A DNA stretch of 64,000 bases from Alviniconcha marisindica (GCA_018857735.1 JABMCL010000194.1:525001-589000); one strand, 5' to 3'. Shown: positions 33,587-44,796, counted from the stretch's first letter. The notes: a model not told the origin generated them from the sequence alone. Program-made: numbers and translations.

Positions 33587-34119
33587 GTGTGTGTGTGTGT
33601 GGCGGCATTTCAAGTTTATGATAAGCACAGTTACTGCTGTCTCCGTAGCGGAAGGTCTTCAGTCATCGATCAGTTCCACAGAGACCTTTGTGGTGTAAAT
33701 GCTAGTGATTTGGGCGAATCTTCACTGTAATGGTTGCCGCGTGGAAGAAGTCGAATTTTTACTATTCAGTTGCGTGATTTCTCCTCATTCTTTAACAGGA
33801 GCAGCAAAAAGGTCTGGTTTTACAACGGCTTTAGCCGTAACGGCTAGCTGCAACTAGCGTAAGTGTGGTTTTTTTGTTTGTTTGTTTTTTACAATGAATA
33901 GTATATAACTGTATACACTTGCAATCGGGACAATCAGAAAGTCAGGGGGTTCTTTGCAAATGTTATTATAATTATATAAACGTGTGTTTTCCATCACCTT
34001 CGCGTTTATAAGCTCAAAGTCCCCCACACCCGTCTTTGTTTACCAATTTTTGCTTTCGGAGTATCGACAGACTTTCTTTGGAACTCCTATATTTGTCTGG
34101 TGTGTGTGGTGGGGGGTGG

Positions 34120-34121
<2 letters not shown>
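33411..34121. other. Unique stretch with a GT tract, no gene seen
   Basis: A GT tract lies at about 33,557-33,600 and TTTG repeats at 33,869-33,890. No coding signal. Confidence 0.5.

Positions 34122-34181
<60 letters not shown>
34122..34181. repeat. CT microsatellite, 60 nt
   Basis: A pure CT tract. Confidence 0.98.
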
Positions 34182-34183
<2 letters not shown>

Positions 34184-34944
34184 CCCCCCTCCCCACCCCC
34201 TTCCCTACACTCCGTCTGTCTCTCTCGCTGTCTCTTGTCGGCATTTATTTGTGCGTGTGTGGAGGTCTGGATTGATTGGAGTGTGTGCGTGCTGGTGATT
34301 GAAGCCACTTCATTCCTTCCTCCTCCCCGCAGTATTGATCACAGTCACTATAGTGCCGCTACCGCGCCGGGACACCAGCCGCCACTAGTACTACCATACT
34401 TACGCCGCGCGCTCGTCGCCACAGACGGGCTGGTGGGGGAGGGGGGGGGGGTCGTTTACTTCTTTACTGATGTCATGCCGTTCAAGTGATCACAGTGGCA
34501 GTGACCTTACAATACATAATTGTTACCACAAAGGGGAATTTGAGAATAAGAAGAGGTGTAAAATGTTGTTTAAAGAATATATATAAAGAAGAAGAAAAAA
34601 AAAAAAGGTGGGGGACTACCAGACTTCTATCAGTGATGAAGTAACTGCTGAAATATAACGGTGCAGACACAAACTACGATCGAGAGTTTTCAGCCCACGA
34701 GGCATGCGAAGTCGCCAGGACCGGCAGGCGTTCCCTCAGACAGACCCGTGCAAACATCGTCATGGCTTGTACAACTGGCCTTCAACCGAGTGGAGGAGAC
34801 AGCAAGCGACTGAAGCAGATGCACCCGACTGTCAAGCGGTGATTGTGGTTATTCACCCGTACAAATACCGACACGCGTGTAGGCTAGCGGTAGACTGAAG
34901 GAAGAGGGCCGTAGCTGCTCTGCTGACCCAGTCAAAGCGGCCAG
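34182..34944. other. Unique stretch, no gene seen
   Basis: A G run at 34,438-34,451 and an A run at 34,590-34,605. CAGACAGACCCGTG near 34,738 matches the middle of SINE family B, so a split family B copy may begin here and resume at 35,115. Confidence 0.45.
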
Positions 34945-35085
34945 CGCGGATTCTGGTCCAGTGACAGCAGATACCATGCATTCTGATGCAGTCACAATAG
35001 TTACCATGGAATGTGATCCCGGCACAGTAGGTACCATGGATTCTGATCCAGTGACGATAGCTACCATGGATTCGACTCCCGGTCG
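34945..35085. repeat. 30-bp minisatellite, about 4.5 copies
   Basis: The core TTCTGATCCAGTGACGATAG then TACCATGGA recurs with many substitutions. Frames stay open because 30 is a multiple of 3. Confidence 0.93.
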
Positions 35086-35114
35086 ACGCAGAGCGAAGGA
35101 CGGTTTCTGCCGTT

Positions 35115-35270
35115 CTTTCAAGTCAGCTCAGTGCCCGTCTCGCCTTCGTGTGCACAGCAGGCACTGAGACAGCTGCGCATGCTGAAGACCCCACGACCAC
35201 CCTTGTCAAAGATGGCCTAACGGCCTGTGGCACGGAAACGCAGAGATAAGCGAATAGGAGCGGAGCAACC
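35115..35270 (+). mobile_element. SINE family B fragment, copy 2
   Basis: CAGTGCCCGTCTCGCC, TTCGTGTGCACAGCAGGCAC and GCCTAACGGCCTGTGGCACG parallel the copy at 8,345-8,665. The ACGTTAAAGATCCC block is degraded to TCAAAGAT. Confidence 0.65.
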
Positions 35271-35799
35271 ATCCACTGCTAATGGAAGAAGAGGAGAAAG
35301 GACGTATGACTGTATGTAGCTCCGCAACAGTTCCTAGTTTGTCTCGTGGACGTTGGCTGAGGGTGTGCAGGTGAGTAGAGCACTTGCTGCTTATTTAATG
35401 CACGGTAAACCGCCAGTGGCAGCAGGTCACTACACTAGTGGCTCACTAGCAGACGTCTAGACACACCGCTTTGTGTTTGAAGAGGCGTAAAAGAAAAATG
35501 CGGTTGAATGAACCAGACTGTAAAGGCTGAAGACTGAATTATTGGTAATATGCGGAGCACGCAAGAGGGAGCCTTTTTTCTTCTACGTTTTTTTCTTCTT
35601 CTTTTTTTCCATTCTGCATTCACGGTATCCCACGACACGCAATGTGTGTGTGTGGAAAGGGGGGGAGGGGGTTAGCGAGTCGTCAAAACGCCTGTTCACG
35701 ATGTATGCAGATTGTCGCCGAATGGCTGCCGGCAGTTACCAGCGCATCCCTGATCACCATTCATTGCCGGTCGCCTCCACCAGAGATGCTACGGCATCT
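35271..35799. other. Unique stretch, no gene seen
   Basis: A T/TTC-rich patch at 35,575-35,612. Otherwise featureless. Confidence 0.5.
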
Positions 35800-35965
35800 A
35801 GTGTAGTGTCTGCTGCTACAGTTCCAAAGCGGCCGTTGCAGAACTATGTCTCTGCTTCTTCTGTTCCAAAGTGACAGCTGCCGAACTGTGTCGCTGCATC
35901 CACTGCAGTGTCTCTGCTTCCTCTGTTCCAAAGTGACAGCTGCAGAACTGTGTCGCTGCACAGTG
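35800..35965. repeat. 62-bp minisatellite, about 2.5 copies
   Basis: TCTCTGCTTCYTCTGTTCCA then AAGTGACAGCTGC and GAACTGTGTCGCTGCA repeat at 35,849 and 35,911. Confidence 0.93.
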
Positions 35966-36330
35966 CACGATTGCAGCGGTAAAGTCAACTTTGCAGCAAC
36001 CAAACTGCTTCCCGTTTTTGTGGCGACTAATATTTTGCAGGTACGAAGGACATGCTTTATTCTTTGACATCGTGGCTCGCTTTTTCATCTGCCAGCAAAT
36101 TTGCTACGAGCTTTGCAGCTGCAAAAACGAGTTGCAGTTTTGTTTATGCAAAGTTGATTTTGTTGTTGCAAGGTTGATTTTGTAGCTGAAAGTTGAATTT
36201 GTCGCTGCAATGTTATGTTGTCGTTGCAAAACTACTGCCAGTATTTGCAGTGCGTAAATAAAGCTGTCGTTGGAAAATGTATGTAGGAGCTGCGATGACG
36301 AATTGTGCGGCATCAAAGGTGCACTTTGCA
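35966..36330. repeat. Very degenerate GTTGCAA-periodic tract
   Basis: TTGCAA, CTGCAA, GTTGATTTTGT and related words recur roughly every 20 bp. The tract probably represents an old short-unit array continuing from the 62-bp array. Confidence 0.6.
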
Positions 36331-36384
36331 GCGACACACTTGATTTTTGCATCTGCGATTCTCGAACTGTGCGACCAGCGCCGA

Positions 36385-36650
36385 CGATGTTGTCGGTCAC
36401 AGTGTGTATAGATCAGCAGTGTCTACTACCCATTGGTGGTTCTCCAATTGTGGCAACGACCGCCGATGATACATACACCTTCCGTCGGTTACACTGTGTA
36501 GATTAGCAGTGTCTAGTACCCATTGGCGGTTCTCCAATTGTGACGACCACCGCCGATGATACGCATACCTACCATAGACCTACATGTAGATATAGGTCCA
36601 TGATGCCTACCGTCGGTTACACTGCGTGGATTAGCGGTGCCTAGCGGTGT
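36385..36650. repeat. 92-bp direct repeats with an inserted palindrome
   Basis: TCGGTTACACTGTGTAGATT, then CAGTGTCTASTACCCATTGG and GACGACCACCGCCGATGATA occur twice plus a partial third copy, starting near 36,393, 36,485 and 36,613. The last interval holds an extra segment with the imperfect palindrome GACCTACATG / GATATAGGTC. Confidence 0.9.
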
Positions 36651-37330
36651 CCACTCCTGTGGCTGCCTGCTTTGAGCGACGAGTGCAACACTTCCAGGTC
36701 ACGGGGCGCTCCTGTTGTGTCGATAACAGCCGGGCCTGGTTCCTTCCTGCAGTCTTTGGGGCCTCTTCCTGTGAAACCGACCCTGAGCCCAGAGAGCAGA
36801 CGGAGGGCTCTCACGGCTCCAGCCTAAACCCGCTTTGATTGGGGCAGCGGATGAGGGGGCTAATGAAGGCCGAGGTACGCCTGGATACGACGCCAGTGTG
36901 TCGCATGTTCACTTTCCCTACCGGCGAATTCCTCAGCCTGGGACTCGCTGACTGTTGAGTGATCAGTTATGACGGGGAGAGCTACCCTCCAGTCTCTTCC
37001 TCCCAGTTGTATCGCCGAAGGCCCCGTCCCCCAACTACCCCGCTACCCATTTCGCCACGTTATGTTCATCCCGTTACTTTCATCGACTGTCCCTGCAAGG
37101 CTGGAACGATAATCAGTCTTTGGAGTGCTCATTACCATACGGGATGTTCTCACATCCTTTCTTTCTGTCATTCTTTCTTTTTTTTTTTTTCTGTTTTCTT
37201 TCACATTTTATTGGCGTATCTGTGGACAAGAAAAATGTGTACTGAAAATATGTTTAGACTTTTTTTTTATAGTCTGCATATAATATGAGAGGTTTTGAAA
37301 CGTGCATTTGCTGATGGCTGAGTTTGGTTG
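36651..37330. other. Unique stretch, no gene seen
   Basis: GC-moderate, with T runs at 37,178-37,190 and 37,260-37,268. Frames of 63-109 codons are unrecognised. Confidence 0.5.
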
Positions 37331-37387
37331 TCCTGAGTTGACCCTGTGCGGTTGACCGGACGTTAAAATCCAGTGACTAACTAACTA
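37331..37387 (+). mobile_element. Family D tail
   Basis: CCTGAGTTGACCCTGTGCGG then TTGACCGGACGTTAAAATCC and AGTGACTAACTAACT. This is the best preserved copy, along with the one at 58,639. Confidence 0.75.
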
Positions 37388-37499
37388 GCCGAAGTACGAT
37401 TAAGGCAGCCGAAGGTCATTTAACTCGGGTAGTTAAGGCAGCACGTTCGATTACGTGTGTGCGCGAACGTGTCCTTTAAAGGCCCTCTTTCGACTACCA

Positions 37500-37602
37500 G
37501 TTCAGTGTTGCTTTACGTCCACAGAGACCGACCATAAGGATTGTTAGGGACGGGGAACCCAGGACGGCCACCTCCACTTTCACACAGCTTCCCAGTTCTG
37601 CA
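37500..37602 (-). mobile_element. Family A fragment
   Basis: A full antisense copy from GTTCAGTGTTGCTTTACGTC to CACTTTCACACAGCTTCCC, with a 4-bp insertion (GACC) in GAGACCGACCATAAGG. Confidence 0.87.
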
Positions 37603-37644
37603 GACTACCCCCCCATTACCCGACTACTCTTCTTTTTAACCACG

Positions 37645-37708
37645 AGACTGCATTTGGTTGAGACTAATGGTTGACTGGGCGTAAAACACCAAGTTACTTA
37701 CTATTACG
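37645..37708 (+). mobile_element. Family E tail
   Basis: ACTAATGGTTGACTGGGCGT then AAAACACCAAGTTACTTACT, in the opposite orientation to the family A copy beside it. Confidence 0.75.
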
Positions 37709-38578
37709 TTGGAATGAGTTGGTTTGCAGGCGCAGAGACAGGCAAGAGTAGAACAAAAACCGGCGAAGATCATTTTATGTGTATCACTTGCGTAAACCAA
37801 CAACAGCAGAAGAAAAAATACAACAACACTAGTAAATGAACATGGTGCTTAACGTCCACAGAAACAACAAGACTTATTAGGGACGGGGAGAAAGGGGGGG
37901 AGGGGGTATGGAGGTGGAGGGAGATTACCACTGATGGTTTTATTGCTGTAATAGTTTTTCCTCTAGTTTAGGCAAGTATACAATTTACGGTTTGTGGCTT
38001 ACTTCACTCAACACAAATCGCACGCAAGATAGTTCGTTTTGGGTTGCTGTTTTTGTTGTGCTTTTGTTTTCTGTTTATGTTTGATTGATTGGGTGTTGAT
38101 AGCGTCATTTGAAAAACATTTTATGTACCGTGAGACAGTGTGCGGTGATAAAAGGAAGAGGTTCCGTTGCCACGTCTGTGACGGTATTGATGTTTGTAGG
38201 ATTGTCAGTGAAACCAGTGCACACAGCCTCCGGCCTGTGTTCTTTCTGTCACAACGGAGCCCGCTCGCTCCTTTGGGTCGACGGTGGCGCGGTGGGTGCT
38301 GATGGGGTTTCTGTGTCGTCGTCACTCGCCTGCACTGACTACCGTAGTGCTGACAGCCCGGCCGTTTCAGTCGCTAGCGTCTGAACAAACTGCACACGCC
38401 AAAACACGCCAGATGTGTGTCAGTATTGATGAGGTGGTTGTACTTTACTGGCAGGGCATATGCGGGCGGAGGGGTGGGTGGGGGTGGTTATGTTGCGAGT
38501 TTGTCCCTTCACTATCTCTAACACCAATACCCCCCCCCCCCACCCCCACCCCCGCCCCCCCAAACTGCGTCCTTAAAT
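37709..38578. other. Unique stretch with a family A relic, no gene seen
   Basis: An antisense family A relic lies at 37,846-37,895 (GTGCTTAACGTCCACAGAAA then TTATTAGGGACGGGGAGA) and runs into G-rich sequence. C runs are at 38,530-38,563. Confidence 0.6.
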
Positions 38579-38675
38579 GTGACCCAATGCGGTTGACGGG
38601 ATGTTAAAAAAATCCATCCTGTCACAGGTTCGCCCGGCTGTAACCGTCATGGTAGACTGGGCGTTAAAAATCAAT
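38579..38675 (+). mobile_element. Family D tail followed by family E tail
   Basis: TGCGGTTGACGGGATGTTAA (38,588 on) and then GGCTGTAACCGTCATGGTAG, GACTGGGCGTTAAAAATCAA. The two tails lie side by side on the same strand. Confidence 0.7.
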
Positions 38676-38870
38676 TATCCACCTATCTGTTGCAAGCGTT
38701 TAGTCAGGCCCCGCCTCCATAACGGTGGCGAATTCAGGTCGTTTCGGTGACTTGTCTGGCTCGCGGCCTACGTGTCGGGGACCCCCAGAACTGATTGTCC
38801 CACACCAGCTCTGTTAACCCACGGCCCAACCTGCCACCCCTGCCAGGCTGGCCCATAATGGACCGTCCCG

Positions 38871-38885
38871 TGACCTCAATGACCT
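38871..38885 (-). promoter_or_regulatory. DR3 nuclear-receptor-like element
   Basis: TGACCT-CAA-TGACCT is, on the minus strand, two perfect AGGTCA half sites with a 3-bp spacer. DR3 is a known layout for RXR heterodimers of the VDR type. Function is inferred from sequence only. Confidence 0.45.
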
Positions 38886-38944
38886 GAGACGCCCCAGAAT
38901 GTTATCAGCCCAGCTGACGTGTAGGCCGTGTCTGTGTTTGGGTG

Positions 38945-38959
38945 GTTGCCACTAGCAAC
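38945..38959. promoter_or_regulatory. RFX X-box-like palindrome
   Basis: GTTGCCACTAGCAAC has inverted GTTGC/GCAAC arms like the known symmetrical X-box GTTGCCATGGCAAC. It is 60 bp from the DR3. Confidence 0.45.
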
Positions 38960-39409
38960 AGGCTGCCGGCGTGGCGTGGCCTCACAGCACACGGTCTGTC
39001 GTTCAGACGGCTCCCAGCTCAGCACGAAATGTGCTGTAATGCTGTATGTTTAGCCTTTTATGTGTTACCGCTCCGTCTTTAGCCGACACACACCGTAATC
39101 ACAGGCACCGGAGATTGCAACATGTCTTTTACATTTTACTTCCTCCTCCTTCTTCACCTCCGTTGTCTTTCTTAGTGGCTCAAGTGCGGAAGCAGAGGTT
39201 AAGACTGAAACTAGAGTAACGTTACCAGCTGGGAATGTTGGTTGGTCTTACTCGTTTGAAGAGTGGCGTCATTTTCTACCGACAGTGGGTTTTGGAACTG
39301 GGGATTTGGTAGCGCTGCTCTTTGAGGACGCTGGCTTTCCCCGGATATGGCAACCCTAGAAAGTATTGATAAATTCGTATTCACAATGACTTGGTCAGCG
39401 TCAGTCGGT

Positions 39410-39690
39410 CAGTCAGTATTTTATGTCTGTTCACAGCAAGGTGATATTGGACCAAAATAAAAATTAAAAGTTTTTAATCGTATATTAGAGAACAACAAAA
39501 TGATAGTAAGTTATACTAACTTACCCACAGGACTATGAACAATCAGTTTAACAATAAAACTTACAACATCAGTATTACACAAAATATGTTACATTGTTAC
39601 AAGCTTTAAAGTCACCCATTTTTCTGAAACAGCGTGTCATGATAATGATGGCCATAACCGCAGCTGGACTGACTGTTGAAATCGAGAGCT
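39410..39690 (+). mobile_element. Relics of a tRNA-Cys-like SINE body and a family E tail
   Basis: 39,410-39,457 (CAGTATTTTATGTCTGTTCA then CAGCAAGGTGATATTGGACC) matches the antisense body at 58,776-58,822. 39,645-39,690 (GGCCATAACCGCAGCTGGAC) resembles the family E tail. Confidence 0.55.
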
Positions 39691-39738
39691 CCAAGCTTTG
39701 AAGTCTGTCCTCTGCTGCCAATGGAGGCTGGGGAAGGT

Positions 39739-40012
39739 GTGCAGATTGCCATGCCCTTGTTCTGTAGGCAGATTGCCATACCCTTGTTGTCTGTAGGCAG
39801 GTTGCCGTACCATTGTTCTGTAGGCAGATTGCCATTCCTTTGGTCTGTAGGCAGATTGCCGCACCCTTGTTCTGTAGGCAGATTGCCATTCCTTTATTCT
39901 GTAGGCAGGTTGCCATGCCCTTGTTCTGAAGGCAGATTGCCATTCCTTTGTTCTGTAGGCAGGTTGCCATGCCCTTGTTCTGAAGGCAGATTGCCATACT
40001 TTTGTTCTGTAG
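39739..40012. repeat. 27-bp minisatellite, about 10 copies
   Basis: The core TTGTTCTGTAGGCAGATTGC repeats every 27 bp. Units alternate between CATGCCC and CATTCCT types, and between GTAGGCAGG and GAAGGCAGA, so a 54-bp higher-order period is likely. GGCA-GAT-TGCC is a small hairpin in most units. Confidence 0.96.
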
Positions 40013-41117
40013 CCGCCACGAGCCGTTTCAGCCGAATGGTTCAAGAGAACTGTCCGAATTAATCACACGCGGATCGTGTGTCAGCATAGCCGTACGGTTG
40101 AAACGGCTCAGCGCATCGGTTTCAACCTGTCCGTTCCCAATACAGCATGCTATCTTCCAAACGAAGGAACTGCATCCGCCAGCCAATGAACGCCCGCCGT
40201 TTGGGCTGAAAGGCCAGAGGTGACAAGAGAGGGTAACTCGAGTAGCGGCAAGACTAAATACGTCGTCCTTCTCCTTGGTTCAACCCATCAGTTTCGGCTG
40301 TATCGTGTGGCAGCCAGTACCTTTAAGACGTGCGGGTCCGACAGCACGAGGTCCCAACGGTCCTCCTTAACCACAGGGCCAAAACTGCTCGTGTATCAGC
40401 ACCTTTAGCCTGAGCGGTGGTCGCTAAGCTCCAAGTTTGAAACCTTACGGGAGGGGGGAAGCGGGCGAGAGAGGGAGGGAGAGAGATCAATCATCATTAA
40501 TGTTGAAGATACGCCGTGCAATTTGACATGAAGATTTGAACGGTCATCACTTATATCCAATGAAGTCTTTTTCTCCTCCTCCTCTCCGCTGCCTCTGGTC
40601 GGCAAGTCGACGTTTCCGTCAAGGAATAATGGTCAGTCAGAATGGACTGTTGCTGGTGAGAATAAGCGGGGTGGTGTGGAGGTCGGTGGGGTGGGGGGCC
40701 GGCACGGGTGTAAGCTGCTTAAAGGTGTTGTGTGCCGTACGGGGTGAAAAGGTTACGCTGCCGCCAAGGACCGCTTACGTCACGGCGAGCAACTGGAGGA
40801 AACGGACCGTGCGGGTGTCCAGTCGGGGTTATGTCATCACGCGCAGCCACGCCGGAGTGGAGACGGCTGGATTTGAACCCGGAATCGTTAGGTCAGAAAC
40901 AGGACGAGGAACGGGCGAAGCATTGGACTTTCGGTGCGTTTTGCGTGCGTTGGTTCTCCTTTCCTCGGACGTGAGTGTTCATTGAAGCTTAGGGGCGGAC
41001 AGACTGGCGGACAGACTGACGTGTTTGGTGATGAGACTGAGTGTGTTTGCGCTGATTAGAATAGGGTACGCAGACAGAGGAACTTACCGACAAAAACGAC
41101 ACTACAACTCTTGGGGT
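40013..41117. other. Unique stretch, no gene recognised
   Basis: Overlapping frames up to 149 codons (40,536-40,985, plus strand) have no recognised motif. GGATTTGAACCC near 40,869-40,880 resembles an antisense box B, but no box A is visible. A GA-rich patch lies at 40,466-40,486. Confidence 0.45.
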
Positions 41118-41482
41118 GGGGGGGGGGGGGGGGTGATGATCGGATGATCAGTTTACAGAGCATTTAGACTTGAGCAGTGATTGTGAATTGGCAGTGATTA
41201 GTTTGACGCCAACGGAGACGCTCTCGTCTCGCGCCATGTCGGTCGCCTTCACAGCTTTCTTCTCTCTCACCTCTTCCTCCACCTCCTCCTTCTCCTCCTC
41301 CTCCTCCTCCTGCTTCTGCTCCTCTCTGCCTTCCTTGAGCCCACATCCATCTCCTCTGTCTGCCTGTCTTTCGCTTCTCCTGCCTCTTTCTCTTTTAACT
41401 CCTCTTTCGCTTCTCCTGCCTCTTTCTCTTTTAACTCCTCTTTCGCTTCTCCTGCCTCTTTCTCTTTTAACTCCTCTTTCTA
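41118..41482. repeat. G run, CTC repeats and a 36-bp pyrimidine minisatellite
   Basis: A G run at 41,118-41,133, CTC/CCT repeats at 41,266-41,320, then TCGCTTCTCCTGCCTCTTTC plus TCTTTTAACTCCTCTT repeated about 3.3 times (41,368-41,482). Confidence 0.93.
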
Positions 41483-41590
41483 ACACCTTGTCATGCCTTT
41501 CTTAAGCCCATTTTCACACCACCTATTTTTTCTCGTTGTTCCTGTCGTGTCGTGTGCTCCTTGTCTTAGCTTCTGTGTGTGATCTCCCGA

Positions 41591-41708
41591 GTCAGTGGTG
41601 CTTTACGTCCGCAGGAACAATGTGCTTTATTAGGGACGGGGAGTGGAGGGGGGTAGGGAATGAAAGCCCAGGTCCACCTCCCTGTTGACACGGGCCTGAG
41701 CTCTGAAT
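41591..41708 (-). mobile_element. Family A fragment with G-rich insertion
   Basis: It begins AGTGGTGCTTTACGTCCGCA and continues TTAGGGACGGGGAG. A G-rich TGGAGGGGGGTAGGG segment follows, then a diverged CTGAGCTCTG end. Confidence 0.7.
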
Positions 41709-41839
41709 AATACCCCCTTTCCTCCTGTCAGTTTTATCTCTTCACCTCCTTCCCCCCTCCTCCCATTCCCATCTTTCTTGTCTGTCACTGGTCATCTTTC
41801 ATTCTGAATCCCCTCTTCGTTTTGATCGTCCCCCTTCGC

Positions 41840-41884
41840 TTCCTCCACCTAACTCTGTCTCTGTCTGTCTGTCTGTCTGTCTCT

Positions 41885-41951
<67 letters not shown>

Positions 41952-42220
41952 GCCTCCTCTTTCCCCTCCCCTTTCTCTCTTTCCCCTCCACTTTTTCAAC
42001 CTCGATTCTTCCTCTTAACCCCTCGCCTCCTCTTTCCCCCTCCCCATTTCCCAACATTTATCTTCTTAACCCCCCCCTCTCCCCAATCTTCCTCTCTCAT
42101 GCTCTCTTCTTTTCTCCCCCCCTCCCTCCCCCCCCCTTCCGATGTTTCCGCTTTCCCCCATGCTTCTCCTCTTCCCTCCTCCTCCTCTTCCCCCCTCACC
42201 TCTTCTCGTTACCACACACC
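41840..42220. repeat. Long polypyrimidine region with a 60-nt CT tract
   Basis: TCTG repeats, a CT tract at 41,889-41,949, then almost purine-free C/T-rich sequence to 42,210. A strand-biased tract of this size is known to be able to adopt triplex structure. Confidence 0.9.
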
Positions 42221-42819
42221 TCGCTACCTGTTGCCTGCCGTTTTCACCGTCACTGGGTGACGTCACAGAGTGCTTGTTTTAGAGTGTGGATGACCACGAC
42301 AACGGCTGACGCTGTTGCTGTGATCGATCTGTTTGCTTTCATTGCCGTCTGTCTGCGTACCTGTCTGGTGTGTGTGTGTGTGTGTGTGTCAATCTGTCTG
42401 ATCTCATTTCTGGCTGTCTGCAAGGCAGCTTTGCTGGTCTTATCTCTGCTCCAGGTGTGGTGTGTGTGTTTATTTAAAATAAAATAAAATAAAAATCTGT
42501 CTGTGTGTGTCTTATCGTTCACATTTTGCACCAGTCTGAAGTGCATGGGCTGTCCTTACAACTCCAGTTCTCTGCATGCCTGTCTGTCTGTCTGCCTGCC
42601 TGCCTATCTGTATGTCTGTCTGCACGCATGCCTGTCTGTCCGTCCATCCGCCTGTCTGCCTCTGTGTCTGCCTATCTTGTCACTCACACTCTGTGAAGTG
42701 GAACTCCGCTGGATAGCTATTTTTATATGTATAGAAATAAATATCTTTTGTCTCTGTTTCTGTTACCGTATGTCTGCGCCACATACTGCGCAGTCCCGCA
42801 GTTGCTCTGTTGCGCCGGC
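42221..42819. other. Unique sequence with TG and TCTG/TGCC tracts
   Basis: TG at 42,367-42,389, AAATA repeats at 42,475-42,496, and TCTG/TGCC repeats at 42,580-42,665. No gene seen. Confidence 0.6.
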
Positions 42820-42853
42820 CTCGTCTGTCTTTCTGTCTGTCTGTCTGTCTGTC

Positions 42854-42936
<83 letters not shown>
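42820..42936. repeat. (TCTG)n-(CT)n microsatellite
   Basis: TCTG repeats at 42,824-42,879, then a CT tract to about 42,934. Confidence 0.97.
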
Positions 42937-42937
<1 letters not shown>

Positions 42938-43380
42938 CCTCCCCATCCCCCACCCCATTTCCCAAGATGGACACGAAATAATCTGCTGAGAGAAAAAGAC
43001 CAAAAAAAGACAACACGGGCAGATGAACAAAAGAAAAAGAACAAACGGAATAACAGCCAATATAATACATAGTTTATAACTTTCAACGTTTTCAGAAGTT
43101 TTCCTAGTCGCAAAAACGCAATCCAGCCGCGAATAGCCGACGTTTTTTTGTTTTGTTTTTTTAATGCCCAGACTATTGAAAGACCCAGACAAGAGACGAG
43201 GTCGCTGTAGTCCGAATAGAGTCTGTTAACAGTGCACAGTATAGGAGTTTGAGATGAGGACGTCAGTGCACTCAACCGTGCAGTGTGAGTCATGCGTGCA
43301 CACAAATCAACAGCTGCATGCATGGCGGATCAGTCGGTTCGATCCGTTGTCTGTAGACCTGCCCTCGCTGGTGGATGTGA
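42937..43380. other. Unique stretch, no gene seen
   Basis: A-rich at 42,988-43,050, with T runs near 43,145-43,163. Featureless otherwise. Confidence 0.5.
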
Positions 43381-43582
43381 AAACGTGTTCATGTATACCT
43401 TTAACTGTGTAACGTGTTCATGTATACACCTTTAACTATGTAACGTGTTCATGTATGCCTTTAACTGTGTAACGTGTGCATGTATACCTTTAACTGTGTA
43501 ACGTGTTTATACCTTTAACTGTGTAACGTGTTCATGTATACCTTTAACTATGTAACGTGTTCGTGTTTACCTTTAACTGTTT
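43381..43582. repeat. 29-30-bp minisatellite, about 7 copies
   Basis: The core AACGTGTTCATGTATACCTT then TAACTGTGT, with single-base length changes and one 9-bp shortened unit near 43,505. Confidence 0.95.
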
Positions 43583-43735
43583 GAGTAGTCTATATGAATT
43601 ATTGCAGACTTGCAACAACATAACAACTAAACAGCGCAAGCATGTAACAGCTGTTCTCACAGTTCTCTGCGGGGGAACTGGCGCAGTCAGCCGAGGAGAG
43701 GAAGAAGCTGCTGTCCGTAAGAGCATTGTGTGGGG

Positions 43736-44310
43736 TGGGGTGGGGGACTGACACAGCCGTATTTCGGGGAACTGGCACAATAGTCGGGAGGGGAGTGGGG
43801 GGGGGGGGGGGGGCGGGAAACTGGCACAGTGTTCTGTGGGGGGGCACAGTAGTCTGTGGGGAAGTGGTACAGTAGTCTGTGGGGGGCACACAGTGGTCTG
43901 TTGGGAAGTGGTACAGTGGTCTGTGGGGAAGTGGTACAGTAGTCTGTGGGGGGCACAGTGGTCGGGGGGGGGGGGGGGGGGGGGGGGGGAGTGGTACTGT
44001 TGTGGGGGGTACAGTGGTCTGTGGGGGAACTGGCACAATGGTCTGTGGGAAGTGGTACAGTGGTCTGTTGGGAAGTGGTACAGTAGTCTGTGGGGGGCAC
44101 AGTGGTCTGTGGGGAAGTGGTACAGTAGTCTGTGGGGGCACAGTGGTCTGTGGGGGGCAAAGTAGTCTGTGGGGAACTGGCACAGTAGTGTGTGGGGGAA
44201 CTGATACAGTAGTCTGGGGAGAACTGGCACAGTAGTGTGTGGGGGAACTGATACAGTAGTCTGGGGAGAACTGGCACAGTAGTGTGTGGGGGGACTGGCA
44301 CCGTGAGTGA
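43736..44310. repeat. About 23-bp G-rich minisatellite with embedded poly-G
   Basis: Units alternate GGGGAAGTGGTACAGTAGTC and GGGGGGCACAGTGGTC. G runs at about 43,797-43,813 and 43,964-43,989 (26 nt) are expansions of the unit's own G tract. A 47-bp double unit is repeated at 44,185-44,290. Confidence 0.94.
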
Positions 44311-44796
44311 GGAGAGGAAGGGGCTGTCTGCCAGCATTTACACACTGAAGGGCCGCTGTCTGGCTCAGGGGTTGCGGCAAAGTGCCCTTGATATGTGTCT
44401 GGGGATTGAATGACGGGTACTGGTTGCTAGGTGACAGGCTGACAAATGACCAATGGCGACTGGCTAATGAGTGGCACGTGACCAGCATTGGATCTTCTTG
44501 CCTACTCTGCATTTACCCAAATACTTAGCATGGTTTTCGTCTTCGTTTTCTTCTGTCCACCACCGTCAGTCACTACGACTGTAGACAACTCCACCGGCAC
44601 GGCAGCACCGCGCTGTCCGGACCCAGCGAGGGGCAGTGAGCGCCCTGCCGGTGTGGGGACACTCTGCTGCATACACACCGTTTCCTCCCCGTCTACAACT
44701 GAGCACACGAGATTGGCACCACACCACCACCACACGGCACCAATTCTGTCCCGTCTCTTACGCATACACCAACCCCAGCGGTGCTTGTGACCAATA
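44311..44796. other. Unique stretch, no gene seen
   Basis: GTTGCTAGG at 44,423-44,431, followed by TGAC, is another RFX-like half site. No coding evidence. Confidence 0.45.

Larger units (their letters stand above)
38676..39409. other. Unique, possibly regulatory stretch
   Basis: It holds a DR3 motif and an RFX-like palindrome (listed separately). A short ATG frame at 39,120 gives a 17-residue hydrophobic peptide that stops at a pyrimidine-rich TTAG (39,174-39,175), which could equally be a splice acceptor. No exon is proven. Confidence 0.4.

Noticed and set aside
40855..40930. Antisense tRNA-like fragment (box B GGGTTCAAATCC on the minus strand)
   Set aside because: The box B match is good, but no box A or cloverleaf could be drawn. 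Left as a note in the stretch description.
43544..44512. A 322-codon minus-strand Pro/Thr/Cys-rich frame
   Set aside because: It comes from the G-rich 23-bp array and its poly-G runs. Other minus frames are also open and no domain is present.
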